NCBI GenBank assembly: GCA_000230935.2
Contig: AGIQ01000004.1
Span: 372,001 to 436,000, forward strand
Direction: 5' to 3'
DNA length: 64,000 nucleotides
DNA from: Mycolicibacterium rhodesiae JS60
GTDB taxonomy: Bacteria; Actinomycetota; Actinomycetes; Mycobacteriales; Mycobacteriaceae
Below the pieces are notes generated by a model, which saw nothing but the letters and a program-made list of their open reading frames with translations, ran no database searches and was not told the DNA's origin. A program made the translations under genes and the position numbers. Of this stretch, positions 56,290-64,000 are shown one piece after another (positions within the stretch are counted from its first letter, which is position 1; the number at the start of each line of letters is the position of its first letter).

Positions 56290-57431
56290 TGGGTCTCGGG
56301 CACGATCGGCAGGTACTCGCCGTCGTATCGGGACAGCACTACTTCAAGTCGTGAGACTCGCGCGGTCAAATCGCCTCGTACCCGAAGCGCGTTGCTCACG
56401 TCATTGGGCCAGAGGTAGCGCCACGCGGTGTAGCTGTTCTTGAGCTCATAGACATGGAAGCCGGCGTCGATGAAGGGGCGCAGCACGTCGATCGGTTTCA
56501 GAGCCTGGTCCGGCCACCATTGCGGCGACAGTTCGACGACGATCTCGGCATCCGGGCGAAGCGATCCGATCAGATGGCTCATCCCCGCCAGGACGTCGGG
56601 TTCGCCGCCCTCGACGTCGATCTTGATCAGCCGAGTCGACGCGATCTCGTCGACCGTCAGCATCTGATCGAGCCGCAACGCCTCGACGTTCGATTCGGCG
56701 TTCAGGCCGCGAGTCGCCAGCGTCGTCGACATACCGGCGTTACCGGGCGGACCGGCGAACATCGTCAGCGTCCCTGGTTCCGCCGCAGCTGCCTTGTTCA
56801 CCAGGCGAACGCGTTTGCCGAACTCGTCTGCTGAAACGTTGCGCCGCAATTCATCGAACATCGCCGGGGATGCCTCCACGGCGACCGAGTGGCCGCTGGC
56901 GCCCACCGAGCGGGCCGCCAGCAGGGTGTAGTAGCCGATATTCGCTCCAACGTCGACAAAGACGTCGCCCCGGCCGATTCGGCTCGCGATAAAGCGTGTC
57001 AAATCCGGTTCCCACTCCTGAAATACCCAGATGTAGGTCCCGATGATGTCGGGGACTCGACACGGCAGTTTGGCGCCAAAGCTTGTTCGGCCCAACAAGG
57101 GGATCATCCGGCCCATCCACGTGCGGGCCCGCAGGGACAGGGACAACGCTGCGAAGATCGGAATGAGAAGGGAAGTGCGACAGACTTTCTCGCCGAAGGA
57201 CACGTGTGCCTTCGGCGTTTGCAACAGTTGTGCAACCGAACGCAACGCCAGCGCGCAACTCGCCGCCCGGTCGGTGGGGTGTGACAGCTTGGTGCCCGCG
57301 TCGAGGACCTCCGCACGACTGACCAACGTCGCCCCAACTCCGAACGTCAGCGCCTCCGTGCGGGCTCCGAACCAGTCGTAGGACTGTGTGCCCGCCCTCG
57401 AAGGATGACGACGCCTTTGCAAAAGGTTCAT
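56286..57431 (-). CDS. FkbM-family SAM-dependent methyltransferase
   Basis: A 381-residue protein. The Rossmann SAM-binding motif is DVFVDVGANIGYYTLLAA at about 150, followed by VAVEASPAMFDELRRN. The FkbM hallmark LIKIDVEGGEPDVLAGM lies near residue 267. Members O-methylate sugars, antibiotics and glycolipids. The N-terminal ~100 residues are extra and basic. It is AT-richer than the neighbours in its first third. The ATG at 57431 has only a weak GAGC site. Substrate unknown; a surface glycolipid is a reasonable guess. Confidence 0.88.
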   Translation of the reverse strand: MNLLQRRRHPSRAGTQSYDWFGARTEALTFGVGATLVSRAEVLDAGTKLSHPTDRAASCALALRSVAQLLQTPKAHVSFGEKVCRTSLLIPIFAALSLSLRARTWMGRMIPLLGRTSFGAKLPCRVPDIIGTYIWVFQEWEPDLTRFIASRIGRGDVFVDVGANIGYYTLLAARSVGASGHSVAVEASPAMFDELRRNVSADEFGKRVRLVNKAAAAEPGTLTMFAGPPGNAGMSTTLATRGLNAESNVEALRLDQMLTVDEIASTRLIKIDVEGGEPDVLAGMSHLIGSLRPDAEIVVELSPQWWPDQALKPIDVLRPFIDAGFHVYELKNSYTAWRYLWPNDVSNALRVRGDLTARVSRLEVVLSRYDGEYLPIVPETH

Positions 57432-57763
57432 TGCTCACAGCCCCCCGGGTAGATGTACAAGCAGATCATCAGGATCTAGCAAGCAGATCCTCAGGATTCT
57501 AATCAGATAATTGGCTGAGGAGTAAATATCACCGATTGTGTTCACTACGCACATCCGCAGCAGGTGGCCGCCGCAAATTGCAGTAGTCGTAAGTCTTGTG
57601 CGCAAGCTCGTGTTGAACTAGCGGGCCGCACGCTGTCGGCGCGCGAGGGGCCTTGTCGGCAACGCTGAGCGACACCTACGGCCGCGGGGCCCCGTTGTCA
57701 CGGGCGTCAGTTGTTCACAGCGGGTCCGATTTGTCGGGGGACGCGCGGACGTAGCGTGGAGCC
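57432..57763. other. 332-bp divergent intergenic region
   Basis: Separates the FkbM gene from the SRPBCC gene. The left half is AT-rich and contains the 22-bp tandem repeat annotated separately; the right half is GC-rich and ends with a leaderless-type promoter (TAGCGT, 57752-57757) for the SRPBCC gene. No coding frame of interest. Confidence 0.6.
57459..57502. repeat. 22-bp tandem direct repeat, possible operator
   Basis: Two adjacent 22-bp units begin AAGCAGATCATCAGGAT (57459) and AAGCAGATCCTCAGGAT (57481), differing at one of the first 17 positions and then diverging. They lie 28-71 bp upstream of the FkbM start, in its presumed promoter region. Two-turn spacing (22 bp) suits a dimeric regulator. 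The role is inferred. Confidence 0.55.
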
Positions 57764-58177
57764 ATGAACGATGACGCGGCAGTCGACTCTCAGCACATCA
57801 GCGCGTGGATCAATCGTTCGGCGATCGACGTCTACCGCTACGCGGCCGACCCGGCGCATCTGCCCGAGTGGGCGGCCGGCCTGGCGCGCAGCGAGCTGAC
57901 CAGGGTCGGCGACACCTGGGTGGCGACCTCACCGATGGGGGAGATCGCCATCGAGTTCACCCCGGCCAACGATCTGGGGGTGCTCGATCATGTCGTCACC
58001 CTGCCGTCCGGCGAGCCGGTCTTCAATCCACTACGTGTGGTGCCGGCCGGCGACCAGTGGTGCGAGGTGGTGTTCACGCTGCGGCGCAGACCGGACATGT
58101 CCGATGACGACTACGCGGCCGACGGCGCGGCGGTGGCGGCTGACCTGGCCACCCTGAAACGGATTTTGGAGCGTTAG
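57764..58177 (+). CDS. SRPBCC (START/polyketide-cyclase-like) domain protein
   Basis: A 137-residue cytoplasmic protein of the Bet v1-like ligand-binding fold: N-terminal strand SAWINRSAIDVYRYAADPAHLPEWAAGL, middle VATSPMGEIAIEFTPAND, and the final long helix DYAADGAAVAADLATLKRILE. It probably binds a hydrophobic ligand or acts as an enzyme of unknown type. The ATG lies 6 nt after TAGCGT, so the mRNA is probably leaderless. The stop overlaps the convergent small membrane-protein gene by 4 bp. Confidence 0.8.
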   Translation: MNDDAAVDSQHISAWINRSAIDVYRYAADPAHLPEWAAGLARSELTRVGDTWVATSPMGEIAIEFTPANDLGVLDHVVTLPSGEPVFNPLRVVPAGDQWCEVVFTLRRRPDMSDDDYAADGAAVAADLATLKRILER

Positions 58178-58368
58178 CGGCGAGGACGGCGGAAGCCGAA
58201 CACCAGCCAGATCACGGTGGAGGTGCCCGCGGCTACCAGCACCGCGGGCGCGGCATTCGCCGTCACCAGCCCGACGACGCCGAACACGATCAGGCCAAGG
58301 ACCAGCGCGACGAGCTTGTACAGCGGCCACGGCACGCCCGCGATCTGCACCTGATGCATGCTCGTCAT
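58174..58368 (-). CDS. Small two-helix membrane protein downstream of the MFS exporter
   Basis: A 64-residue protein MTSMHQVQIAGVPWPLYKLV with two hydrophobic helices (about residues 17-37 and 40-57) and a basic C-terminal tail. It starts at the ATG that overlaps the stop of the MFS gene (ATGA), so it is translated from the same mRNA. It could be an accessory or quality-control subunit of the exporter; no family is recognised. Confidence 0.65.
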   Translation of the reverse strand: MTSMHQVQIAGVPWPLYKLVALVLGLIVFGVVGLVTANAAPAVLVAAGTSTVIWLVFGFRRPRR

Positions 58369-59957
58369 GGGTCGACGATAGCATTTTTTCGGGTGCCCGA
58401 AACTGAGGCTTCGGGCCCTGATGTTTTCGGCTGGGCGGGCAGTACTGCCAGCACAAATACCGCACCCGCGACGCAGACCGCGGCCGCCGTCAGGCAGCCT
58501 GCCTGCATGCCGGCCAGGAACGCGTTGTCGACGGCACTGCGCACCGCACCCGCGATCGGCGGCGGCGCCTGAGCCGCCACGGCCAGCCCCTGGGCCAGGC
58601 CGTCGGCGGCGGCGGACTGCGCGCCGGCCGGCATGGCGCCCAGCGCCTGGCTGTCGGCCAGGCGCCGGATGTAGAGGGTGGAGAAGATGCTGCCGATCAC
58701 CGCGACACCCAGGGTGCCGCCGATCTGGCGGGTGGCATCGTTGACGGCCGACCCGGCGCCGGCCTGTTCGGGACGCACGACGCCCATGATCGAGTCGGTG
58801 GCCGGCGCCGTGGTGAGCCCGAGCCCGCCGCCGAGCAGCACCATCTGCGCGGCCATCGTCGCGTAGGTGACCCCGAGGTCGCTTGCGGCGATCCACCCGA
58901 ACGATGTGGCGAGCAGCAGAAGGCCAACGAAGACAACCGCTTTGGTGCCGATCCGGGTGACCGAAAGCCGGGTGCCGAGTATCGAGCCGACGGCGATGGA
59001 CAGCGCGACGGGCAGCATGCGGACCCCGGTCTCCAGCGGGCTGAATCCCTTGAGTAATTGCATGAACTGGGTGATCAGGAAGACGAAGCCGAAGAGGGCG
59101 AAGAAGGCGACGGTCACCGCACCGCTGGCGGCGCTGAACCGCAGGTTGGCGAACAAGCTGATGTCGATCAGCGGATCTTCTCGGCGCCATTCCCACCACG
59201 CGAAGGCCACGGCGGCGATCAGCGCGACGACGAATCCGACCAGCGTCGGCGCGCCGGCCCAGCCGCGGTCGGGGGCTTCGATGATCGTGTAAACCAATGC
59301 CCCCAGCGTGATCACCGACAACGCAATTCCGCCGCTGTCCAGCCGGGTTTGCCGGGCAGCGGACGACGCCGGAATGACGAGCGGAGCGGCCAGTGCTGCG
59401 ACGAGGGCGATAGGCGCGAGCGCGAGAAACAGGCTGCCCCACCAGAACGCCTCCAGCAGCGCGCCGCCGAGGATGGGACCGAGAGCTACGCCCAGGCCGG
59501 TGACACCGCCCCACACTCCGATGGCGGCCGCCCGCTGCCGCGGATCGCGGAACGTGTCGGTGATGATCGCCAGCGTCGTGGGAAAGATCAGCGCCGCGGC
59601 CATACCCATCGCCAGCCGCATGGTGATCAAGGCGCCTGTCGAGGTGCACAGCGCGGCGCCGACGCTGCTGAGCGCGAACAGGACCAGCCCCGTGATCAGG
59701 GTTCCGCGACGGCCGAACCGGTCGCCGATCGTGCCGCCGGCCAGCACGAGGGCGGCCAATGCCAGGTTGTATGCGTCGACGATCCACTGCAGTTCTTTCG
59801 TGGAGGCGCCCAGTGCTGAGTTCAGTGTTGGCAGAGCGACGTTGACGATGGTCGCCTCGACGGTGATGGCCAGAGTGGCTACCAGGACGACCGCGAGGAT
59901 GGCAGCGGGCCGGACGCGCTGCGGAGTGCTGCGCAGCGACGCGGTGTCGACGGTCAT
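58365..59957 (-). CDS. DHA2-family (14-helix) MFS drug exporter
   Basis: A 530-residue proton-coupled multidrug exporter of the EmrB/QacA group. Motif A-like GGTIGDRFGRRGTLITG lies near residue 80. The antiporter motif C region (GVWGGVTGLGVALGPILGGALLEAFWWGSLFLA) is at about 145-178, and about 14 helices can be drawn. The N-terminal ELQWIVDAYNLALAALVLAGG is the DHA2 signature. It is preceded in the same direction by a TetR gene, with a clear operator pair in the 72-bp gap, and followed by an overlapping 64-residue membrane protein. The exported compound is unknown. Confidence 0.92.
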   Translation of the reverse strand: MTVDTASLRSTPQRVRPAAILAVVLVATLAITVEATIVNVALPTLNSALGASTKELQWIVDAYNLALAALVLAGGTIGDRFGRRGTLITGLVLFALSSVGAALCTSTGALITMRLAMGMAAALIFPTTLAIITDTFRDPRQRAAAIGVWGGVTGLGVALGPILGGALLEAFWWGSLFLALAPIALVAALAAPLVIPASSAARQTRLDSGGIALSVITLGALVYTIIEAPDRGWAGAPTLVGFVVALIAAVAFAWWEWRREDPLIDISLFANLRFSAASGAVTVAFFALFGFVFLITQFMQLLKGFSPLETGVRMLPVALSIAVGSILGTRLSVTRIGTKAVVFVGLLLLATSFGWIAASDLGVTYATMAAQMVLLGGGLGLTTAPATDSIMGVVRPEQAGAGSAVNDATRQIGGTLGVAVIGSIFSTLYIRRLADSQALGAMPAGAQSAAADGLAQGLAVAAQAPPPIAGAVRSAVDNAFLAGMQAGCLTAAAVCVAGAVFVLAVLPAQPKTSGPEASVSGTRKNAIVDP

Positions 59958-59968
59958 GGGCGAACCTC

Positions 59969-60026
59969 TATGTTGACGGCGCTAACATCCGCGAGCATGC
60001 CAGCGGAGGTTAGCGCTGTCAACATA
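59969..60026. promoter_or_regulatory. Mirrored pair of TetR operators before the MFS gene
   Basis: Two 22-bp arms, 59969-59990 and 60005-60026, are inverted copies of each other with two mismatches, separated by 14 bp. Consensus in the left-arm orientation: ATGTTGACnnnnCTnACnTC. Each arm is itself an imperfect palindrome (TGTTnnCGnCGnnAACA in the left arm). They lie 12-69 bp upstream of the MFS start, in the gap behind the TetR stop, so the MFS gene probably has its own repressed promoter here. Confidence 0.8.
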
Positions 60027-60029
60027 CGG

Positions 60030-60641
60030 CTAGCGCAGGCCCGCACCGATGACGTCGAGCAGCCGGTCGGTGATCAGCTGCCGGCGATCGGGGCCCACTG
60101 TGCGCAGTGGACCGTCGATGAACAGCGTCGCCGCACCGTGGACAGCGGCCCAGGCCGCCTCGTCGAAACCGTCCCTGCGGGTGTTGTCGAGCATGCCGAC
60201 GCTGACCAGCTCGTCGAGGCAGCAGCGCAGGATCAGGAACGGGTGGCGGTCGGCGGGCACCGCCTCATCGGTGGATTCGGTACCGTCCGGCGCGGACGCG
60301 GTGCGAAACAGTCCCGGCTCGGACACCGCGAAGTCAATGTAGGACTGGCCGCAGGCGCGAAACCGCGCCAGCGCGCGATCCTCGCGGGACTCGCCGGCGC
60401 CGACAGCGTCCAGCGCCGCCGCCATCGCCGCACCCATCTGGGCCGTGACGTGGGCTTTCACCGCGCCCAGCAGCGCTTGCCGGTCGGCGTAGTGGCGGTA
60501 GGCCGCGGAGTTGCTCACCCCCGCCAGGCGCTGGACGTCACGCAACACCACGGCGTCGGGACCACCCGCGCGGGCCAGCGCGACCCCGTGGTCGAGCAGT
60601 GCCTGACGCAGGTTGCCGTGGTGATAGGAGGCGCTCGCCAT
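60030..60641 (-). CDS. TetR-family repressor
   Basis: A 203-residue regulator. The N-terminal helix-turn-helix is at about residues 25-55 (VVLRDVQRLAGVSNSAAYRHYADRQALLGAV), after the YHHGNLRQALLDHG opening common to one TetR subgroup with a TetR_C-like ligand domain. The ATG at 60641 lies inside the third operator copy, so it should repress itself. It sits directly before the MFS exporter, which it most likely controls, and it is divergent from the nitrate reductase gene 101 bp away. Confidence 0.9.
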   Translation of the reverse strand: MASASYHHGNLRQALLDHGVALARAGGPDAVVLRDVQRLAGVSNSAAYRHYADRQALLGAVKAHVTAQMGAAMAAALDAVGAGESREDRALARFRACGQSYIDFAVSEPGLFRTASAPDGTESTDEAVPADRHPFLILRCCLDELVSVGMLDNTRRDGFDEAAWAAVHGAATLFIDGPLRTVGPDRRQLITDRLLDVIGAGLR

Positions 60642-60660
60642 GTTGACAAGTCTTACATCG
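60639..60660. promoter_or_regulatory. Third TetR operator copy overlapping the tetR start codon
   Basis: The 22-bp stretch 60639-60660 fits the consensus ATGTTGACnnnnCTnACnTC of the operator pair at 59969-60026 (16 of 22 positions identical to the left arm). It covers the TetR start codon, so it should mediate autorepression, and it also lies in the 101-bp spacer to the divergent nitrate reductase. Confidence 0.7.
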
Positions 60661-60742
60661 CCTGCCGAGTTCTCACATGCGCGGCCCGGCCGATGTGAGC
60701 GCGGTTTATCTTTGCGATAACGCGTCTCGAAACTTGCCCGTA

Positions 60743-63700
60743 ATGTCCGCCGGGCACGGTAAAGCCGTGGCTGTCGGGAATGACTGCGCCGACCACATCC
60801 GTACCGCGTGCTCGTATTGCGGGGTCGGATGTGGCATCGACGTGCGCACCAAGCCCGGCCCTCATGGCCCGGTCATCGCCAACGTCGTCGGTGACCGGCT
60901 TCACCCCACCAACCTCGGCCGGTTGTGCACGAAAGGTGCCACCCATACCGAACTCATGGGCAGCAGCGAGGGCCGCGCGATCGAAGCGCTGATCCGTCCG
61001 GCTCGCGGTGAGGAATTCGTCTCCGCCCCCGTCGACGAAGCCGTCACGACGGTGGGGACCCGGCTGCGCGAGATGCTGGACCGGCACGGCCCGGACTCGA
61101 TCGCACTATACGTCTCCGGCCAGATGTCCATGGAAGCCCAATACCTGGCCACCAAACTGGCCAAAGGGTTCATCCGCACGGTCAACATCGAATCAAACTC
61201 GCGGCTGTGCATGGCCAGCGCGGCGACCGGATACAAGCAGTCCCTCGGCTCCGACGGGCCGCCCGGCTCGTACGACGACTTCGACTGTGCGGACCTGTTT
61301 TTCGTCATCGGCGCGAACATGGCCGACTGCCACCCGATCCTGTTCCTGCGAATGGCCGACCGGCTGCGGGCCGGGGCCAAGCTGATCGTCGTCGACCCGC
61401 GGCGTACCGCCACCGCCGACAAGGCCGACCTGTTCCTGCAGATCCGGCCCGGCACCGACTTGGCGCTGCTGAACGGCTTGCTGCATCTGCTGGTGGCCGC
61501 CGGCGCCGTCGACACCGACTTCATCGCCGAGTACACCGAGGGCTGGGACGCGATGCCGGAATTCCTCGCCGGCTACCCGCCGGCGAAGGTGGCCGAAATC
61601 ACCGGCCTGGCCGAAGCCGACATCCGCACCGCGGCAACGATGATCGGCGAGGCCGGTGAATGGATGTCGCTATGGACGATGGGCCTCAACCAGAGCACTC
61701 ACGGCACCTGGAACACCAACGCCATCTGCAACCTGCATCTGGCCACCGGCGCGATCTGCCGGTCCGGCAGTGGCCCGATGTCGCTGACCGGCCAGCCCAA
61801 CGCGATGGGCGGTCGCGAAATGGGTTATATGGGGCCTGGTTTGCCCGGGCAGCGCTCGGTGGCGTCCGCGGATGACCGGGCTTTCGTCGAAGCGGTGTGG
61901 GAACTGCCGCCGGGAACGATCCGGGCCGATACCAACCGGGGCACCATCGACATGTTCGAGCAGTTGGCAGAAGGGGACATCAAGGCCTGCTGGATCATCT
62001 GCACCAACCCGGTGGCCACCGTGCCCAATCGCACCACCGTCATCACCGGCCTGGAGACCGCGGAGCTGGTCATCACCCAGGACGCCTACCGCGACACGGC
62101 CACCAACCGGTACGCCGATGTCGTGCTGCCCGCGGCGCTGTGGGCTGAATCCGATGCGGTGATGGTGAATTCCGAACGCACGCTCACTCTGGTGAGCCAA
62201 TGTGTTTCCCCGGCAGGTCAATCCCGCCCGGACTGGAAGCTGATCTGCCAGGTGGCCGAGGCCATGGGATTCGGTGCCCACTTCGGCTATGAGTCCAGTG
62301 AACAGATCTTCGACGAGATCCGCCGGTTCGCCAACCCCAAGACCGGCTACGACCTGCGCGGCATCACCTATCAACGACTGCGGGAAACGCCCGTACAGTG
62401 GCCCTGCCCACCCGACGACGAGCAGGACCGTCACCCGATTCGGTACCTCAACGACGGTCGGCTCAGGTTTGCCACCCCGTCCGGCCGGGGTACCTTCCAC
62501 GCGCGGCCACACCTGGATGCCCGCGAATTGCCCGATGGTGACTACCCTTTTGTCTTGAACACCGGCCGGCTGCCCCACCAGTGGCACACCATGACCAAGA
62601 CCGGCCGGGTCGCCAAGCTCAACAAGCTCAACGGAAAGCCCTTCGTCGAGATCAACCCCGACGACGCTGGGACGCTTGGCATCGTCGACGGTCAGGCCGT
62701 CGAGCTGCAATCGCGCCGGGGCCGGGCCGTGCTGCCCGCCGTGGTCACCGACCGGATCCGGCCGGGCAATTGCTTCGCGCCCTTTCACTGGAACGACGAG
62801 CACGGCGAGTACCTCGCGATCAACGCCTTGACCAGTGATGCCGTCGACAGCGACTCGCTGCAACCAGAACTCAAGGTGTGCGCCGTGAGTCTGCGCTCGG
62901 CCAAGACGGTCGACACCCAGCTCCCGCCGACCGCCACCGACGACGAAAAGCACTACCTGTCAGGATTTTTCGCCGCGCTCACGGGAGACGTCATCGGCGT
63001 CCCTGTGTTGCCGGCGAGCGCACCGGTCAGCAAGCCGGTGCGCTTGTGGATCGACGGCCTGCTGGCTGGAACCTATTCCCGCGCTACCGACACACGCGCC
63101 GTTGCCGAGCCGGCTGCAGGGCCGTGGGTGTTGTGGGCGTCGCAGACCGGCAACGCTGAGGAACTCGCCGGCCGGCTCGTCGATCAGCTCGGTGCGGCCG
63201 GTCTTCCGGCCAGGCTGGTCAACATGAACGACTGCGCGGTGACTGATCTCGCGGCCCGCGACGTGCTGGTGGTGACCAGTACTTTCGGTGACGGTGATCC
63301 ACCGGACAACGGCGCGGACTTCTGGGACCGGCTACAGGCCCCAGATGCCCCTGACCTGCACGGGCTTCGGTTCGCGGTGTTGGGAATCGGCGACCGGTCC
63401 TATGGCCAGTTCTGCGGCCACGCCCGATCACTCGACACCAGGCTGGCCGAACTCGGCGGTGCCCGCCTGCTCGACCGCAGAGAATGCGAGGTCCACGACG
63501 AGGATTCGCTGACGACGTGGGCCCAGCGCGTGATCGTCCTTGTCAGTGCGGGCGAATCGGCACCGGCGGTGGCCCACGCACCCACCATCTCTCGTCCCTC
63601 AGAGCCGTTTACCCGTGCCAGGCCCGTGCCCGCGCGGTTGGCGCGGAACACCAGACTGACCCCACCGTCGGCCGCCAAAGAGGTGCGTCAACTGGGATTC

Positions 63701-64000
63701 GACATCTCCGAGCATGGCGTCAGCTATGCCGTCGGCGACTCGCTGGGGGTGCTGCCCACCAACAGCGACGGCGACGTCGCCGCCTGGTTAGCTGCGACCG
63801 GTCTGTGTGGGGACGACGTTGTCGAGGTCGACGGGACGGAATGCACACTGCGCCAAGCGCTTACCGAACATTACGACATCTGCTGTATCACCCCGAACCT
63901 GATGGCCTTCCTCGCTGACATGATGTCCGACAAGGGGGCGGCCAGAGACCTGCGGGCCGCTCGCGCGCAACTGGATTCCTGGCGGTTGGGGCGCAACGGG
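60743..64000 (+). CDS. Single-chain assimilatory nitrate reductase fused to flavodoxin/CysJ-like reductase (5' part)
   Basis: At least 1086 residues, open to the window end. The N-terminal [4Fe-4S] site is Cys23, Cys26, Cys30 (CSYCGVGC) and Cys62 (GRLCTKG). The molybdopterin domain covers about residues 20-735, with the likely Mo ligand Cys156 in NSRLCMASAA (Nas/Nap-type Cys, not Asp or SeCys). After a linker there is a flavodoxin domain at about 793-930 (VLWASQTGNAEELAGRL, TSTFGDGDPPDN, GIGDRSYGQFC), then the start of a CysJ-like FAD/NADPH domain (TRLTPPSAAKEVRQLGF). The enzyme should reduce nitrate to nitrite using NAD(P)H directly. A one-polypeptide nitrate reductase has been described in M. 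smegmatis (NasN). ATG at 60743. Confidence 0.92.
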   Translation, partial: MSAGHGKAVAVGNDCADHIRTACSYCGVGCGIDVRTKPGPHGPVIANVVGDRLHPTNLGRLCTKGATHTELMGSSEGRAIEALIRPARGEEFVSAPVDEAVTTVGTRLREMLDRHGPDSIALYVSGQMSMEAQYLATKLAKGFIRTVNIESNSRLCMASAATGYKQSLGSDGPPGSYDDFDCADLFFVIGANMADCHPILFLRMADRLRAGAKLIVVDPRRTATADKADLFLQIRPGTDLALLNGLLHLLVAAGAVDTDFIAEYTEGWDAMPEFLAGYPPAKVAEITGLAEADIRTAATMIGEAGEWMSLWTMGLNQSTHGTWNTNAICNLHLATGAICRSGSGPMSLTGQPNAMGGREMGYMGPGLPGQRSVASADDRAFVEAVWELPPGTIRADTNRGTIDMFEQLAEGDIKACWIICTNPVATVPNRTTVITGLETAELVITQDAYRDTATNRYADVVLPAALWAESDAVMVNSERTLTLVSQCVSPAGQSRPDWKLICQVAEAMGFGAHFGYESSEQIFDEIRRFANPKTGYDLRGITYQRLRETPVQWPCPPDDEQDRHPIRYLNDGRLRFATPSGRGTFHARPHLDARELPDGDYPFVLNTGRLPHQWHTMTKTGRVAKLNKLNGKPFVEINPDDAGTLGIVDGQAVELQSRRGRAVLPAVVTDRIRPGNCFAPFHWNDEHGEYLAINALTSDAVDSDSLQPELKVCAVSLRSAKTVDTQLPPTATDDEKHYLSGFFAALTGDVIGVPVLPASAPVSKPVRLWIDGLLAGTYSRATDTRAVAEPAAGPWVLWASQTGNAEELAGRLVDQLGAAGLPARLVNMNDCAVTDLAARDVLVVTSTFGDGDPPDNGADFWDRLQAPDAPDLHGLRFAVLGIGDRSYGQFCGHARSLDTRLAELGGARLLDRRECEVHDEDSLTTWAQRVIVLVSAGESAPAVAHAPTISRPSEPFTRARPVPARLARNTRLTPPSAAKEVRQLGFDISEHGVSYAVGDSLGVLPTNSDGDVAAWLAATGLCGDDVVEVDGTECTLRQALTEHYDICCITPNLMAFLADMMSDKGAARDLRAARAQLDSWRLGRNG

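Noticed and set aside
60720..60750. GlnR-like box (GAAAC then GTAAT) before the nitrate reductase
   Set aside because: Only one pair has the right 11-bp spacing and it overlaps the start codon; an activator site there is unlikely. Nitrogen control may be farther upstream.

Overview
This window is high-GC actinobacterial chromosome. Gene content and order are those of a Mycobacterium/Mycolicibacterium: aconitase, ripA-ripB, moxR1 with DUF58 and VWA partners, fabG1-inhA-hemH, an NfeD/SPFH pair, methylmalonyl-CoA mutase with its chaperone, lipL, then ileS, DNA polymerase IV, ansA, lspA, a pseudouridine synthase and dnaE1. The order follows M. tuberculosis Rv1475c to Rv1547 with losses and replacements, for example no Rv1482c before fabG1 and no mazEF4 between mutB and the G-protein gene. 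I take it to be an environmental, probably fast-growing species. No rRNA, tRNA, insertion sequence, prophage or CRISPR array was seen.

Layout. 1-13.1 kb: core genes for the TCA cycle, cell-wall hydrolases, a MoxR/DUF58/VWA module, mycolate synthesis, haem synthesis and membrane-microdomain proteins. 13.1-20.4 kb: a DedA-type protein, the mutA-mutB-meaB operon and a serine esterase. 20.4-35.9 kb: an accessory envelope-lipid locus. It opens with 1 kb of low-GC non-coding DNA. A 2092-residue Mas/Pks5-type polyketide synthase, a PapA acyltransferase and two further condensation-fold acyltransferases follow on the plus strand. They converge on a minus-strand set of HTH regulator, multispan membrane protein, family-1 glycosyltransferase and GAP/Sap-type lipid-addressing protein. 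An orphan half of an NRPS condensation/epimerisation-like domain lies beyond. The position (between lipL and ileS) and the gene set match the pks5/lipooligosaccharide locus of other mycobacteria, but in compact form without fadD or mmpL.

35.9-48.5 kb: ileS under a T-box riboswitch, a secreted repeat protein next to a deleted ferritin-like pseudogene, DNA polymerase IV, asparaginase, signal peptidase II, an RluD-type enzyme, an EamA transporter, a pyruvyl-transferase-like protein, a polytopic membrane protein and an orphan SecD-P1-like domain. 48.6-64 kb: a large secreted sugar-dehydrogenase-like/PKD protein, two DUF202 proteins, dnaE1, an FkbM methyltransferase, and a TetR/MFS efflux unit with three copies of a clear operator. 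At the end lies the first 1086 codons of a single-chain assimilatory nitrate reductase fused to flavodoxin and CysJ-like reductase domains.

Notable regulatory sequence: an 81-bp run of nine 9-bp units resembling MtrA boxes upstream of ripA; a 5'-terminal hairpin in the acn leader; the ileS T-box; a three-copy TetR operator; and a recurrent leaderless geometry, with a TAnnnT -10 element 6-9 nt before the start codon, at many genes.
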